This document shows positions 35,526 through 47,385 of a stretch of 64,000 nucleotides of DNA, piece after piece. The translations under genes and the position numbers were made by a program. The stretch's first letter is position 1, and each line of letters opens with the position of its first letter. The notes under the pieces were generated by a model. The model had not been told where the DNA came from, searched no databases, and worked only from the letters and a program-made list of their open reading frames with translations. Location of the stretch: the NCBI GenBank assembly GCA_963932465.1, contig OZ010796.1, forward strand, positions 74,217,974-74,281,973. The letters are read 5' to 3'. This DNA is from Maratus speciosus. Lineage: Eukaryota; Arthropoda; Arachnida; Araneae; Salticidae.

Positions 35526-35600
35526 ACAGGATGTTTCATAAAAGATGTGTAAAACTTCAATAGTTTATAGTACAAATCCAAACAAACAACATTCATCAAA
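35526..35600 (+). repeat. Possible solo transposon terminus TACAGGATGTTTCATAA
   Basis: TACAGGATGTTTCATAAAAG looks like a degenerate mariner-type terminus (CAGGGTGT-like word after TA). No matching right end was found downstream, and no transposase is recognisable. Confidence 0.25.
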
Positions 35601-35800
35601 GAATGCATGGTAGGAATTAAAATGCTAAGGTGCTAGAGGGTGCCGAATATGATGTTGTTATACGAGGCAAAGAATGATAAATTAACAAAAGCAAGTTTAA
35701 TGACACGTCTTCTTACAATCGTTGAGCCTATGAGACTTCCATTTGCAGTTCCATAAATAAAATGCATATCAAAGCCTTTTCCCTATTAGTGAAAGTTAAT

Positions 35801-36088
35801 CTTTGACTAATGTGACAGAAATTGTCATGTAACTACTGTGAAGTGGTCTGTCAGACCGTACCATGGAAAGATGAATAAAAGGCGCGATTAATTCATAGGA
35901 TGGTGTTTTTGTACTTAGCGTTTTGTACAGGGCTGTTATAATTAAAATTCACATATTCAACAGTCTCTTGTGATAGTATTAAAGTTCCAAAAGAAAGAGA
36001 ATTTTGGTAGTGTCTGTAGTTAAACTGAAAGTTACAAGTTAAACTATAAAAATTGAAAAAAGCAGCGGTCTGTGAGACCGGTTAAAGG
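35801..36088 (+). mobile_element. TTAA MITE, family G copy (288 bp)
   Basis: TTAA lies at 35797-35800 and 36089-36092. The ends TCTTTGACTAATGTGAC and GAGACCGGTTAAAGG are an inverted pair. Palindromes GGTCTGTCAGACC (35845-35857) and GGTCTGTGAGACC (36067-36079) lie near each end. Same family as 21521, 32020 and 32546. Confidence 0.85.
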
Positions 36089-36094
36089 TTAACA

Positions 36095-37320
36095 TCTTCT
36101 GATAGGTTACTACCGCAATTCACAGTTGCACACTTGGATCAGCCACTTGTATGAATTAATCGAGGCAAAATTTTCCATACGCATTGTCCTCCTTCTTCAT
36201 ATCACATTTGTATGATATTACTGTCGTTCTTCTCCAGATAACTCACAAAAGGAATGGAGAACGTTTGCATGGACCAAGTTTCCAAATGCGACAGAGCCTT
36301 TGCGTTTTAATTCTGACTATGCATTCTTTAATGAAATTAAAATTAAACATTGGTAATATTTCATATTTCTGCAAAAGATAGTTATGAGATAATAATCAAT
36401 TGTAATTTAAGATGCAAATTAAAATTAAAAAAAAATTTATTCTATTCTTTAACACTTGATTTTTTAGTATTGCATTCAATGCTAATTTTTTTAGGAAAAG
36501 ACAAAATATAAATATTTTTGTTTTTTCCTTCTATTTTTCCTCTCAGTCGCCAGTTTTTCTTGCTTTTCACAACAAACGCCTTAAAGTTTAACAGCAAATA
36601 CCTCTTATTTAGCGCATTGCACATGTAAGCAATTGCATATCACTTGATTTTCCTTACTCTCATCCCAAGTAAACTATTGGGTGTGGGAGTGAGAGTTAGT
36701 TAAGATATAGTAAGGGATATGAACTTTAAAGATGTCCCCAATCAGACAGAGGTAGAGATAGGTGCAGCATTAATGCATAATTTAATCGAACATTCATGAG
36801 GTAGAGTGAGCTCTCATCTCTGTAACATCACGTACGATTCAATGTACGTTGTGATAAAATGTCCAAAAGAATAACGAACACTTCGGAAATAAAGCTGTAG
36901 GGAAGAGCGTTAGCACAATACAATAAAAGCAAAAACGTCGCTCCGATTTTTCTTACAATTACCTTACATAGGCACAAGACGAAAAATATACAAAGCATTC
37001 ATACAAGATCTTTTTTAAAAGAGATGTGTATCTCCGAGCACTTGAGTAAGTTACATACCCGAAGTTGCATAAAGGCTCATTTTTTTTAAAGCTAACTACT
37101 TTCTCTTCAGTATAGTAATAGCGGCATTTTTAAGCTAGGATGCCTCGCAGATTTCAGAATTATTTAAAAAGTACTAACTTGGTATAAGACTGCTTGTCTC
37201 TTTATCTCTAAGCTCAGTTATAATTCGTTAAAGAATATTTTAAAACTTATTAAAGAAACATATATTCAGTAGCTAAGGGATGCTGGCTGAAAGATGCATT
37301 AAAAAAAATTGAAGCTGGCT
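36095..37320. other. No gene recognised
   Basis: Open frames at 36184-36381 and 36442-36624 show no recognisable domain. No element ends were seen. Confidence 0.35.
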
Positions 37321-38070
37321 TAGATATGCCAATTAGAGATTCACACGGGATAAAATTTCCCGACCCAAGCGCAGGTCTAATAACCAAAAGAATTATTGTC
37401 TCGCCCCGGTATAAAAGTTGAAACTTTGTCCTGAGCCAAAAAATTAATTGACTCGGTCAGATATAAAAACAAAAATTTCTGCCTGGATACTACAATTAAA
37501 ATTATTCATGAAGCACACTTACTTTGACTTTGCACACATTCTACTTTCAGAATATGTTCGAAATTCATGAATACAGAAAGATAACAATATCGATGGCTAC
37601 TTAGACTTAGATTAATTATGTACATAAACACCACGTGAGAAATAAACAATTACATAAAAAAAAATCCGGTAACAAAATCAATGTAATTTAGAATGAAAGA
37701 AACGGGTGGTTAAAGAAAAACAAAGTTTTAAAGCTCTACAAAGAAAAAAATTTATTTTTAAAAAGACATCTCTAGAATTTATTGAACCAAATTAAATTTT
37801 TTTAAGATTTCGCTAAGCAAACATTAACATAATTTTTACCAAAATAAATAAGCAAGATAACAAGCCCAACGTGGACGCGGGAGGAAGAATTTAGAAAGCT
37901 GCATGGGTCGGGTCAATAACGCTTTTCATACTGGATAGGTTGGGCACGAACAGAACGTTTAAACAAGTCTGGCACGGCTTGAATCATCAGAAAAATTTAA
38001 CACCCGAACCCGACCCAGCTCTGAAAGAGAAAAGATCGGAGAGAGTCCGAGTCTCGTGAATTAAAACTGT
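37321..38070. repeat. Degenerate repeat bounded by CCCGACC/GGGTCGGG words
   Basis: The left part has TTCCCGACCCAAG, and the right part has TGGGTCGGGTCAATAAC and CCCGAACCCGACCCAGC. Opposed CCCGACC/GGTCGGG words about 550 bp apart suggest an old inverted-repeat element. The ends are too diverged to place. Confidence 0.35.
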
Positions 38071-38199
38071 CGCGGCGCGGGTGCCATGCTTGAATTGCCT
38101 CCTAAGTCTTTTCACTCGAAGATCTCTAATGTCGTTTTGGAAACCCTATTTTGACTCAAGGGAAGAATGGTCCCTTCTCCCCCCCCCCCCATAGATATT

Positions 38200-38880
38200 T
38201 CATTTGTAAAAGATAATGAAAACAATATGGAAAACGCATATGGCATTTGAAAACTCATTTTCAACAATTGCCACCTGTAGTCGGAATAATATGCGAATTC
38301 TTTTACGCAACAGTGTATTCGATTTGTATATACGCTACATAATATGCGAAAATTTTAGTTAAATTAGCAAACGCATCACACAGTTGAAATCTCCCTTCAG
38401 CAATTTTCGTCAATGAGCGGAATTGCACTCGAACTATTTGTGTATCCCTGTATATAATCTATAAATTTTTTACACACCAGGTATAATATGGACAAAATCA
38501 GTTAAATATAAAAACGCATACCACAACTCAAAACATACTTCGAATAATTATTGTTCTTAATCAGTGTTGTAACCGAATTCATTTCTGTGTTCCTGTAAAT
38601 GAAATGTAAATGAACAAGATATTCTGTAGCAAGCATCTTTCAGTAAACGTCAGGGATGCATATAAATTTTAAAAAAAAATTAAATACTGCAACATCAATA
38701 AAATACACTGCAAAATATTCTCTCCATAGACCATAATTTAATGGTGTTATTTTAAGTGACCAAATAAACGAACTATACACTTCATTTTCAATCCGAACCT
38801 GCCATGGCAAAGTTCAGTAATATATATAAGTTATCGAGTATGTTTATGCGAGGTATAACACAGACAGAAAGACGTGATGT
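38200..38880 (+). repeat. CCCTGTA-ATGAA repeat family, copy 1
   Basis: Consecutive diverged units each end in a phrase like GTGTATCCCTGTATATAATC or GTGTTCCTGTAAATGAAATG, and the stretch closes with ACACAGACAGAAAGACG. The same layout, ending in a GACAGA-type microsatellite, occurs at 62880-63790 and resembles the unit structure of 46130-46920. The class is unknown. Confidence 0.5.
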
Positions 38881-39044
38881 TTTTACTTTCTTATATCTTC
38901 AGCAGAAGAAAGAATTGTAATTAAAAAATTTTTCGACTTCCGGTTTTCGACGGATGTACACGTTTTAGGGGTCAGAGGTCCCAGAAAACATGTATATAGT
39001 AAATGTCTGTCTGTCCATGTGTCCCCATGTCCGTTTGTCCGTAT

Positions 39045-39350
39045 GTCGTTATTGTAGCATCAAAAAGTGTATGAAGTTATGCGTAGAATTGAACCAATTT
39101 TTCTTTAGTTTTTGGCTATGGCAAGCAGGTCCTCACTTAATTTGGAAAATTTCCGACGAAAGGGGCGCTGCAATATCGATTTTTGTGCTATTTTGATTAT
39201 TGTACCATCGAAAAATGTATGACGTTATGCATAAAAGTGAACCAAATTTTTTGTGCATGTTTTTTGTTATGCCAAGCAGGTTTTCCTTGAAGCTGGAAAT
39301 ATTCCGCCGAAAGGGAGCACTGTAATAGCGATTTTTGTATAATTTTCTTG
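39045..39350 (+). repeat. Two diverged tandem units of about 150 bp
   Basis: One unit runs from TTATTGTAGCATCAAAAAGT (39048) and the next from TTATTGTACCATCGAAAAAT (about 39197). Both contain a GCAAGCAGG/CCAAGCAGG word and GACGAAAGGGGCGC or GCCGAAAGGGAGCA. A TGTCTGTCTGTCCATGTGTC microsatellite precedes them. The open frames crossing both units come from the repeat. Confidence 0.7.
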
Positions 39351-39598
39351 ATTTTTCGTAGTTCTGTTGTAAAGCGGCGGCTCGTAAAGCGACAGGAGCT
39401 TCGCATCATGATAAGCCGGCTATTTGCGAACAGCGGATGTACAACAGAATAACGGAAAACTATTGGTTTTAATAAATATCATGATCGAGATGAACTCGTT
39501 TGTACTCCGATTATTTGACTAAAACAGAAATTCAAGATGAAAGTCAAAGTTGGTATAATATTGAACTAATAATGTTATTTTATTGACATTTGTAACTA

Positions 39599-40850
39599 TA
39601 TTTATTTATTGCCTAAGTGGGACAGAATCACCAGACCTCAAGGGTCCGATGTAGACTCTATTTGCCCCACCCGGAGTGCTCCCCGGCACGCGGGGATTCG
39701 TTAACAAATAAATAAATAAATAAATAAATAAATAAAAATTAAAAAAATAAAAAAAAAATAAAATAAAATAAGAAAAAAAGAAAAAAGAATAATAATAATA
39801 ATAATAATAATATGTGCAATACAAGCTCCTCCCGTCGGAGCACAGGCTGCTCCCTCGCGACAAGGGGCGGATGAGCAGAGTGAGTGAGCGTGGAGTGTGT
39901 TGGATCACACAATAAGTCCAGTTAATTGTGGAGGATTAGCCACAAGGTTGATGGGTAAGTTGCAGCACCATGCAGGTCTATGAGGTGAGGTTTGTTAGTT
40001 CCGTTTGAAATTTATAAATTCTATTTAATTTGCCTATAAGAAGGGGTCTTGTTAGAATATTGGAAAGCAAATTTTTGGGAAGGATGCGGGGGCATTTAAT
40101 ATGACAGGCTTGGGTAAGCGTGCAGTGATAGTAGCTATGTTCTGGAGTGCCGACCTCGCCGCACTCGCAGAAGGGGGTGGCTGCCCGAAAGAAATGTTTC
40201 AAGTATTCTTTGAATGGTCCATGGCCAGAGAGGAATGCTGTAGTTGCTGGTGAGAGAAAGTACATTTCTCTTGACACTATATGTATGAGATCGTATGTGT
40301 ATCTACCTTTGGTAGACGAATCCCAATAAATTTACCACTCTGAGATGATTTTTTGATTCAACCTTCTGCGAATGTGTGAGGTGGGAAGGGGAAGGGTAAA
40401 ATCTATTGATGTTCTAGCCGTTGCTTCTTTCGCCAACCTGTCAGCCCGCACATTGCCCTCAATGCCAATGTGGGCCGATACGTGGCCCAGGACGACTTTG
40501 TGTATGAGAGAGTAACTTTTATGTTTTTATGTCAATTTTTATGTCAAGGACTAAAGGGTTCTTAGTTCTGTGCGCGAAGATTGACTGTAAGCCTGAAAGA
40601 CTATCACTGTACAGCCTGGTGAAGGAAGGTGGTTGGGAAGAGATCCAATCTAGTGCCAGCAGAATCGCAAAAAGTTCTGCTTGGAATACAGAGTTATCAT
40701 CTCCGATTCTACAGGCCCATTAATGGACCACCACATCGTTCCGCATGACGCAGAATGCTGACGCCACGCTCGATTCCGTGCGGGATCCATCAGTGTATGC
40801 TTGAAATATTAAGATGTATTAGATAGAAGAAAGTTTTGGGATATGCACAT
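39599..40850 (-). mobile_element. 5'-truncated LINE of the RNase H-bearing (I/R1/Jockey-like) group
   Basis: Read on the minus strand, this is the last part of a non-LTR retrotransposon: an RNase H domain, a C-terminal cysteine-histidine motif, then a 3' untranslated region with ATT and TTTA microsatellites, ending in AATAAATAAATA near 39600. The 5' part (endonuclease, reverse transcriptase) is absent, which is usual for LINE insertions. Assignment to a precise clade is not possible from this piece. Confidence 0.8.
39978..40803 (-). pseudogene. LINE ORF2 C-terminus: RNase H plus Cys-His motif, broken
   Basis: On the minus strand, QAYTDGSRTESS (about 40803 downward) opens the RNase H fold, followed by FQAELFAILLALDW (catalytic Glu), LYSDSLSGL (catalytic Asp) and, in another frame near 40494-40414, GHVSAHIGIEGNVRADRLAK (last catalytic Asp). 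Then an open 99-codon stretch (40277-39978) carries FLSGHGPFKEYLKHFF and the motif CECGEVGTPEHSYYHC, typical of LINE C-termini. RNase H removes the RNA strand during target-primed reverse transcription. A stop after VVVH and a frame change near 40505-40545, where a short ACATAAAAATTG block is duplicated, make it non-functional. The locally higher G+C fits a transposon origin. Confidence 0.85.
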
Positions 40851-40859
40851 CCAACTAGA

Positions 40860-42715
40860 TTCACATAAAAAAAAAAAAAACTTCAGTAGCTTTATGCAAT
40901 CTTTAGCTATAAATTGTTTTTAAACACACATATGAACGATGATGCGCACATACGCCCTATGAACGATTTTATTTCGCCGCCTCCTATCTTCCCCTTATTT
41001 AACCATCTTCAGCGTCTGTGACTAGATATGTTCGGGACCTTTTATTCGAAGTCAGAGACCATCGATTTCAAATTCGAGCCTGAAAAATTTTGTGTCATCA
41101 GAACCCGAACTGGATAAAGAAAGTACGCGACATAAATTAATAATATTTAAAAATTGTTTCAAGAGTAATTTTCTGATTTAAAAGTATCTTATTGTATAAA
41201 AATAAGTAATAATTCTAAAAAGTTGCCCCTAATGATGTTTCATAATTTTCACGTCCCTGAAACTCATATCCCACCAACGACAGAAATATGAAAAGTAACT
41301 CTTCTTATTATTTTAAAATAACATTATTCATCAATGACAGAAAGACACGAGTTCTATTTCCAGTAATTCAAAAGAAAGACTTCAAACAGAAACAAAGACT
41401 AAACAAGGGACATTCCTCAACTTCTTTATGTTAAGATTGATAGTGCCAAGTCTTCAGAATCAGATAGAATATTTCTCTTTATATCCGGCTAATAGCAATT
41501 CAATCTCTTTCAATTTGATTTTTAGCTGATTATAAAATGCCTTTAAAAACTTACATTACATTTCTGTTTTTGAACTAGCAATCGTTTTTTTTTCATTTTT
41601 CAATTTGTAAATAAATAAAATTTAGCCCAATCCCGTTTCAGGGGTCATGAATGCCCTTTTATGGGGTGGGAGGGTATCACATCTCTTTATGAAATTTTTT
41701 TTATATTGAAAGTTATTCCGAAATCCAAACTAACTACTTTTCTGATACTTTCGCGAAGTCATTTTCTCCCCTTGGATCCGCAATTCAGCCCCCTCCCCGT
41801 ACCTTCTGTATTGTAGGGAATACATAATTTTAAAATTTCAAAATAACTTTCAAAGGAGGTAAATTTTACGCATAAATAAGTAAAAAAGCTCAAAGGCACT
41901 CAGATTCTTCAATTTTAAAGATTAGTGGAATTTTAAAATAAATTTGATAAATTTATTCTTTAAGAAATATATAAACCAAGCGGATTTAATTTTGTATTAC
42001 TTCTGATGGCCGCTATAATCTGAATTCTTTAAAGAAGGGGAGGTGCTCCTAGCCCTCTTAAATTGCAACCCAGTACTAACAACATATAAAAACTTCTTTT
42101 AAGTCACACAGAGTTCAAAAGTTGTTGCTGTAATACAGAAGTGTTTAACCATTTGTTTACCAAATTAAGAAATATTCAATAGCAATATTTTGCAGTTTTA
42201 TTTCATTTTACATTTCAGATTATAATAAGTTTTGTTTAACAAAAATTCTGCCAGTGCATGGAACAGGATTAAAATGTGAGCCTCGGAGCACTCAATTTAT
42301 GAAATTCATGAATTTATAGAGACCGTTTACAACCTGTAGGATTAGTAATAAGATATATTTAATTTTTAATGATTTGGAAATGACAAAAAAGAAAAAAAAA
42401 GAGAGAGAGAGATTGCAGATCTGCGAAAAAATTTCATGGATGAGTTTCCATTAACATAGACATGTCGATTCCACTGACAAAATCGGACTACCAACCTCAA
42501 TGAAGAACTCTGATTTAAAGTATTTTTAATTAATTACATAATAATATAAAATAAAACATATACATTCAAATATTACCCGAATATGCGAAAAGCTAATTTT
42601 ACATTAAATGAATGCATAAAAATATGAACTGAAATTCGACGAACCAGTATTTTAAATATCAAAATTTTATTTTACCCATAAACACTATGTCAATTTCAGT
42701 AAGCAATCGTAATTG
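40860..42715. other. No gene recognised
   Basis: About 1.9 kb of A+T-rich sequence without convincing open frames, element ends or RNA genes. A 14-nt A run lies at 40867-40880, next to the LINE's truncation point. Confidence 0.35.
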
Positions 42716-42719
42716 CCAA

Positions 42720-42917
42720 CAGGACACAAAAAAGTACAGGTTCTGCGACAATTTGGATCAGAGTTGTAAGCGTTTATATTCATTGGGTCCTTATATTTGA
42801 CTTATACTAAGAGTTTGGGTCTTCTGTTAAAAACACCGACAATGTCCCTTTCCCCTTTATAAAAATTACGTTTACCATACAAAATATTGCAAACAGAGCC
42901 CCACCACACACACATAC

Positions 42918-42949
<32 letters not shown>

Positions 42950-44160
42950 CCTCCTCTTTTAAAACGATTGCGTGTAAAATATAAAATTTGTCTTACAGAA
43001 TAATAAAAACAATAGAAAAATATTCAAATATTACCAAAACACGTAAAATATAAATTTTCAAAAAAAAAATGCATTAGCATATAAACAAAATTTCGATGAA
43101 TTTTGATTTTATGTATTAAACTCTACTTTTCTTATTAACTTTCAATACTAAATTGCTAATCAATTTCAGAAAAATAATGCAAAATTGGACAAAGGAGCAA
43201 AAATTGCAAAAAGGACAACAAAAAATATATGCTATTTGCGGCACTATCAGAATACCTGATAGACTATAAGACTGTACTTTAAAGTGTATTAACTAATTAC
43301 AGAATATTAGAAAATAAAAGAAACTATTCAAGTATTACCCAGACATGTGAAAAATTAATTTTTCAACAGAAAAATGCACTAGTATTAAACTTTAAACCGA
43401 CAATGAACTTTAAACTGAGAAATAATAATAATAAAGATAATGTCTCCCCTTTCTAAAGATTACGTTTACCTTACAAAATATGAGAGCTCTACAATAACTA
43501 CAGCTCCAGTTATAACTGTTTTATGTTGTCAGTACTTCATGCACTAAAATATGGAAGAACTGCTATAGAAAATAACCCCCTCCCCCTCTTAAAAAGATTA
43601 AGAAATTAAACGAAATTTGAGTGAGATGCGATGTGACAAGTTGAATTTTGAATTCGAGTTGCACGTATTTGTCGTTATCGAGACCTAATATTCGCACTAT
43701 ACAAAAATTTCGAAATACGGGGTTAAAACCGCCCACACTGTTCCCCCTTTATAAAGATTTAGTTTACAAAATATAAGTGTTCTACGAAGATTACAGTTAG
43801 AGTTATAACTGTTTTAAGTTGTCAGCAACTTATATTTATAATATACTAAAATATGGTGGGTTTCTATAAAAAATCGACAAAGCCCCAACCCTTTAAAACT
43901 ATTGCGTTTACCATACCGATTTTGTCTAGATTACGACAATTTATATAAGAGTTACAAGCGCTATTCTAAAATTTACTAATCTCCGTTTAAAAAAATGCAC
44001 CCCCTTCCCCCCTTTTCATAAAGATTACTTTTACCATACAAAATATGAGTGTCCTACGATAATTACAGTTTGAGTTATAAGTGTTTTAAGTTACCACCCC
44101 TTTTATTTATGACGCACTAAAATATTGGGTGGGGGGGGGGCTTCAGTAAAAAAATGGTAG
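42720..44160 (+). repeat. Divergent satellite-like repeat (block 3)
   Basis: Repeated words GTTTACCATACAAAATAT (near 42871, 43464, 43906, 44031), GAGTTATAA-TGTTTTAAGTT and CTTATATTTATGA-GCACTAAAAT occur in order, separated by CCCCCT-rich stretches. This is the same family as 20691-21140 and 26480-28030. An A run at about 42918-42945 interrupts it. Confidence 0.65.
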
Positions 44161-44199
44161 ATTATCCGGGTTTGAAAATTCTCCGTTATTATTAAAATA

Positions 44200-45126
44200 C
44201 TAACTGCAATGTATAACAATGTATCACCCTTATTATAATGCCACTGTAACTGAAATTTTTTAATTGTCATCAAAAGAATATATAATCATTAATAAGTACA
44301 GTATCAAATACTGTTGGAATAAAATCTAATTGGAAATTTTACTTTTTCCATTACACGTAATTGTAACTAAAATTTATTAGTTACTATTACAACAATGTAA
44401 TGGTAATTATAATCATCTCAAGTACATTTGAAATCAAATCAATAATCTAAATTTACCATTCACATTACAAGTAATTGTAACTAAAATTTTACAGTTATAA
44501 CACTACAGCACCGTAATGAAAATCATAACCTTCTGCATTACAGTTACAATTATATCTTAATAAAAAATTGCTATTGAAATTACATGTAATTGTAATTATA
44601 AGTTCTCAATTATAATTGCAATTATATAATAATAATCATAGCATTTATAGTTACGATTACAAAATGCTAATTCAATTTCAAATTTAAATCATAAATACAC
44701 ATAATCTTAATTATATTTTTCTCAGTTGTAATTACAATTATATAATGATAATTATAGTATTTATTGTTACTATTACAATGCTAATTGAATTTACAATTCA
44801 GATTATAATTACTTGTAATCGTAATTATAGTTTTATCAATTATAATTGCAATTTTATAATTGTAATCATAGCATTTATAGTTACGGTTACAATGCTAATT
44901 GAACTTTAAATTCAGATTATAATTACACATAATCTTAATTATATTTTTCTCAATTATAATTACAACTATATAAAATTAAACATAGCATTTATAGTTACGA
45001 TTATAATGCTAATTGAATCTCCAATTCAGATTTTAATTAACATGTAATTGGAATTATAATCCCTTACATGCCAATTACATTGTAATGAGATTACAAATTA
45101 ATCAGATTGCGAATTTGCCCAACTCT
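44200..45126. repeat. ATTACA-type repeat with about 115-bp tandem unit
   Basis: From 44641 a unit marked by GCATTTATAGTTACGATTAC recurs at 44641, 44757, 44871 and 44985, a step of 114-116 bp. The right end (GATTGCGAATTTGCCCAACT) mirrors the left end of the repeat at 19243. The two are probably the opposite ends of one repeat class with different internal arrays. Confidence 0.7.
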
Positions 45127-45284
45127 GGTATTTAGGTTCCATATCTCTTTGAACTTTCATGGTATACCCGATTACACTTTTCTAATATATACAGTTATAC
45201 CCAACCCTACGTTGTATAGTTTTTTACAAAGTCTTAGTATTCTTTTAGCAACGTTTTTTTATAATACAATTACAAATTCATATA

Positions 45285-45350
45285 TTTATTCTACGGAACC
45301 CTCTGTGCGCGAGTAATGCTCGCACTTGACAGTTTATTTATAATATCGAA
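45285..45350 (+). repeat. Repeat 3' terminus CGGAACCCTCTGTGCGCGAG
   Basis: The string TACGGAACCCTCTGTGCGCG, followed by AGTAATGCTCGCACTTGACA, resembles, from memory, the 3' end of a common arthropod repeat whose start resembles 17126. GCGAGTAATGCTCGC forms a small hairpin. The frame at 45107-45316 ends inside this repeat and is not a gene. Confidence 0.5.
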
Positions 45351-45605
45351 AACAAACTTTTGAAATTTTATTATTTTAATATATATTTCTAAACTATTCT
45401 TTCAGCTTTATATATATATATACTTACTTTGCAGGTAATGCGTTCCAAGTTTAACAGGGACTTTCCGTTAATCTGTTACTAAATAATGCACTATAAACGA
45501 ATAACATTGTTATTTATCCTAATACGTTAAATAATGCCCATCTCTATTAAATAGTCAATTTTTGCTTTCAAAATGGCTGTTGGTCAGTAAAACATGTCCC
45601 GTTAA

Positions 45606-45853
45606 CCCTTTCAAGCACAGTGCGAATCTATTAATAAAATGTTTAAATGATTAACTGACATCAGAATTTTTGAACACATTTATTTCGAAATAAGTAAAAG
45701 CTATACTTCACGTACAATGCACAATTTTATTCTTAAATCCTGGTGTCTATGTGGCATTTGGGAATGAAAATTATTAGTGGGACATAATTTAACCCCATAA
45801 TTAGTGGGACAGAATTTAACCCATCATGCCGGAACTGGTTTATAGTTAAACGG
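45606..45853. mobile_element. piggyBac-type MITE, family D copy (248 bp)
   Basis: TTAA lies at 45602-45605 and 45854-45857. The left end is CCCTTTCAAGCACAG and the right end finishes TAGTTAAACGG. Near the right side, TTAGTGGGACA-AATTTAACCC occurs twice (a duplication of about 26 bp). Related to 12511-12720 and 18642-18852. Confidence 0.78.
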
Positions 45854-45857
45854 TTAA

Positions 45858-46129
45858 TGCGACCCTGGTTTCCTCTCACATTATCTTGATATGTATTATC
45901 ACTATCAATAGTGATGTCAGGTGTCTCGATTCCAAAGACTCAAACTTATCCTGCAACCTTTACGCGGGCCGATAGGTCCCGATTTTCTATGAATTAGAAC
46001 TTCGTTTAAGCCTGTACTATCTCCATGTTATTCATTAGTCTGCAAAGTTTAACAATTTAAAATATAAATTTTATCAATCCTATATAAACATTCCTGGAAG
46101 TTCTTAAACTATAAATTTTAAAGTAACAA
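45858..46129. other. Spacer, nothing recognised
   Basis: Short interval between repeats with no recognisable feature. Confidence 0.3.
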
Positions 46130-46920
46130 GTTGGAAATTGCTCGTCAAACGTGGCAAATGAGGTGCGTTTGTACTATAACTAGTTTTAAAATTATTTTTT
46201 GCACCCCATATTGTACTGAATGTATAATTTTTTGCACTTCATAACGTGCATAGTCTGATACATCACTATGCACATCACATTAAAATGCACTTCCAATAAT
46301 TTTTTCGGAACACTTTTGACTGTCCCTGTAATTAAACTATACATCCGATTTTCCTAAAATTTGAAATAGCTCAACAAAATTTTGCAACAATTATATCTTT
46401 AAAATTTCAGACCATTCGGAAGGCTGTAATATCATTAAAATGCACTTGCAATAATTTTTCCCATTGGCCGTAATGTAAAGAAAAACTTTTGGCCGTCCCT
46501 GTAATTAAACTATACATCCGATTTTCCTAAAATTTGAAATGGCTCGACAAAATTTTGCAACAATGATATATTTAAAATTTCAGATCATTCGGAAGGCTCT
46601 AATATCATTAAAATCCACTTGCAATAATTTTTCCCATTGGCCGTAATGTAAAGAAAAACTTTTGACTGTCCCTGTAATTAAACTATACATCCGATTTTCA
46701 TAAAATTTGAAATGGCTCGACAAAATTTTGCAACAATCACATATTTGAAATTTCAGACTATTCGGTTGGGTAGTTTTTGCTCTGTTACATGCGGACAGAC
46801 GGACGGACAGACGGACGGACAGACGGACGGACAGACGGACGGACAGACAGACGGACGGACGGACTGAACGACGACTATAGGTGCTACGTATTTATATAAT
46901 TACGAACGCACCTAAAAAGG
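46130..46920 (+). repeat. Dispersed repeat, family E copy 2, with 173-bp triplication
   Basis: A unit containing GTCCCTGTAATTAAACTATA occurs at about 46322, 46495 and 46668, spaced exactly 173 bp, with few differences. It is followed by TTGGGTAGTTTTTGCTCTGT, a GGAC-type microsatellite, and the terminal GGTGCTACGTATTTATATAA block. The diverged relative on the minus strand at 10945-11400 has one unit and no microsatellite. Confidence 0.8.
46791..46870. repeat. (ACGGACGGACAG)n microsatellite
   Basis: A 12-bp period made of GGAC/AGAC quartets, close to the 3' end of the family E copy. The G+C content is far above the surroundings. Confidence 0.9.
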
Positions 46921-46929
46921 TGATCTCCG

Positions 46930-47385
46930 CTACGCTTTAGTTATTGAATTTTTACAATGGATGAATGATTTAAGATACTCTAAAGATATGTTTGGTTTAC
47001 GATTAAATAAACATGCAATCCAGACTGTTGAACGTTTGACTAAGATTATCACTTACCATAAATAGGATTCCACGATTGCTTCTGAAAAAATCTCCAAAAC
47101 ATTAAAAAAAAACTCTTTTCGAACATCTTTGCGTTGCATATCTATAGCATTTGCAATAGAAATCTACCCTGAATTTTGCTTGGAAATAGTGACGTTAAAA
47201 TGTTTTGGTGTCATTTCTCCGCGTCAACCTTAGTCTTTCTACGAATCAACAATATTGCGATTAACTAAACTTTTAGTAATAAGTTTGAAGTTTTGTGTTT
47301 GGGAACCTCAATGATATCTTGCAGTTAATGAACGTTGATAATTTTAAAAGTTTAAAACGTACAAGTTTGGGTTTAAAGAAGTTTG
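46930..47385. other. Unique A+T-rich spacer
   Basis: No gene or repeat boundary recognised. Confidence 0.3.

Noticed and set aside
36184..36624. Two short frames between a TTAA MITE and a spacer
   Set aside because: No domain, no good start context, and low-complexity composition.
39606..39908. 100-codon minus-strand frame with poly-Tyr/Phe
   Set aside because: It is the translation of the LINE 3' untranslated region, including ATT and TTTA microsatellites.
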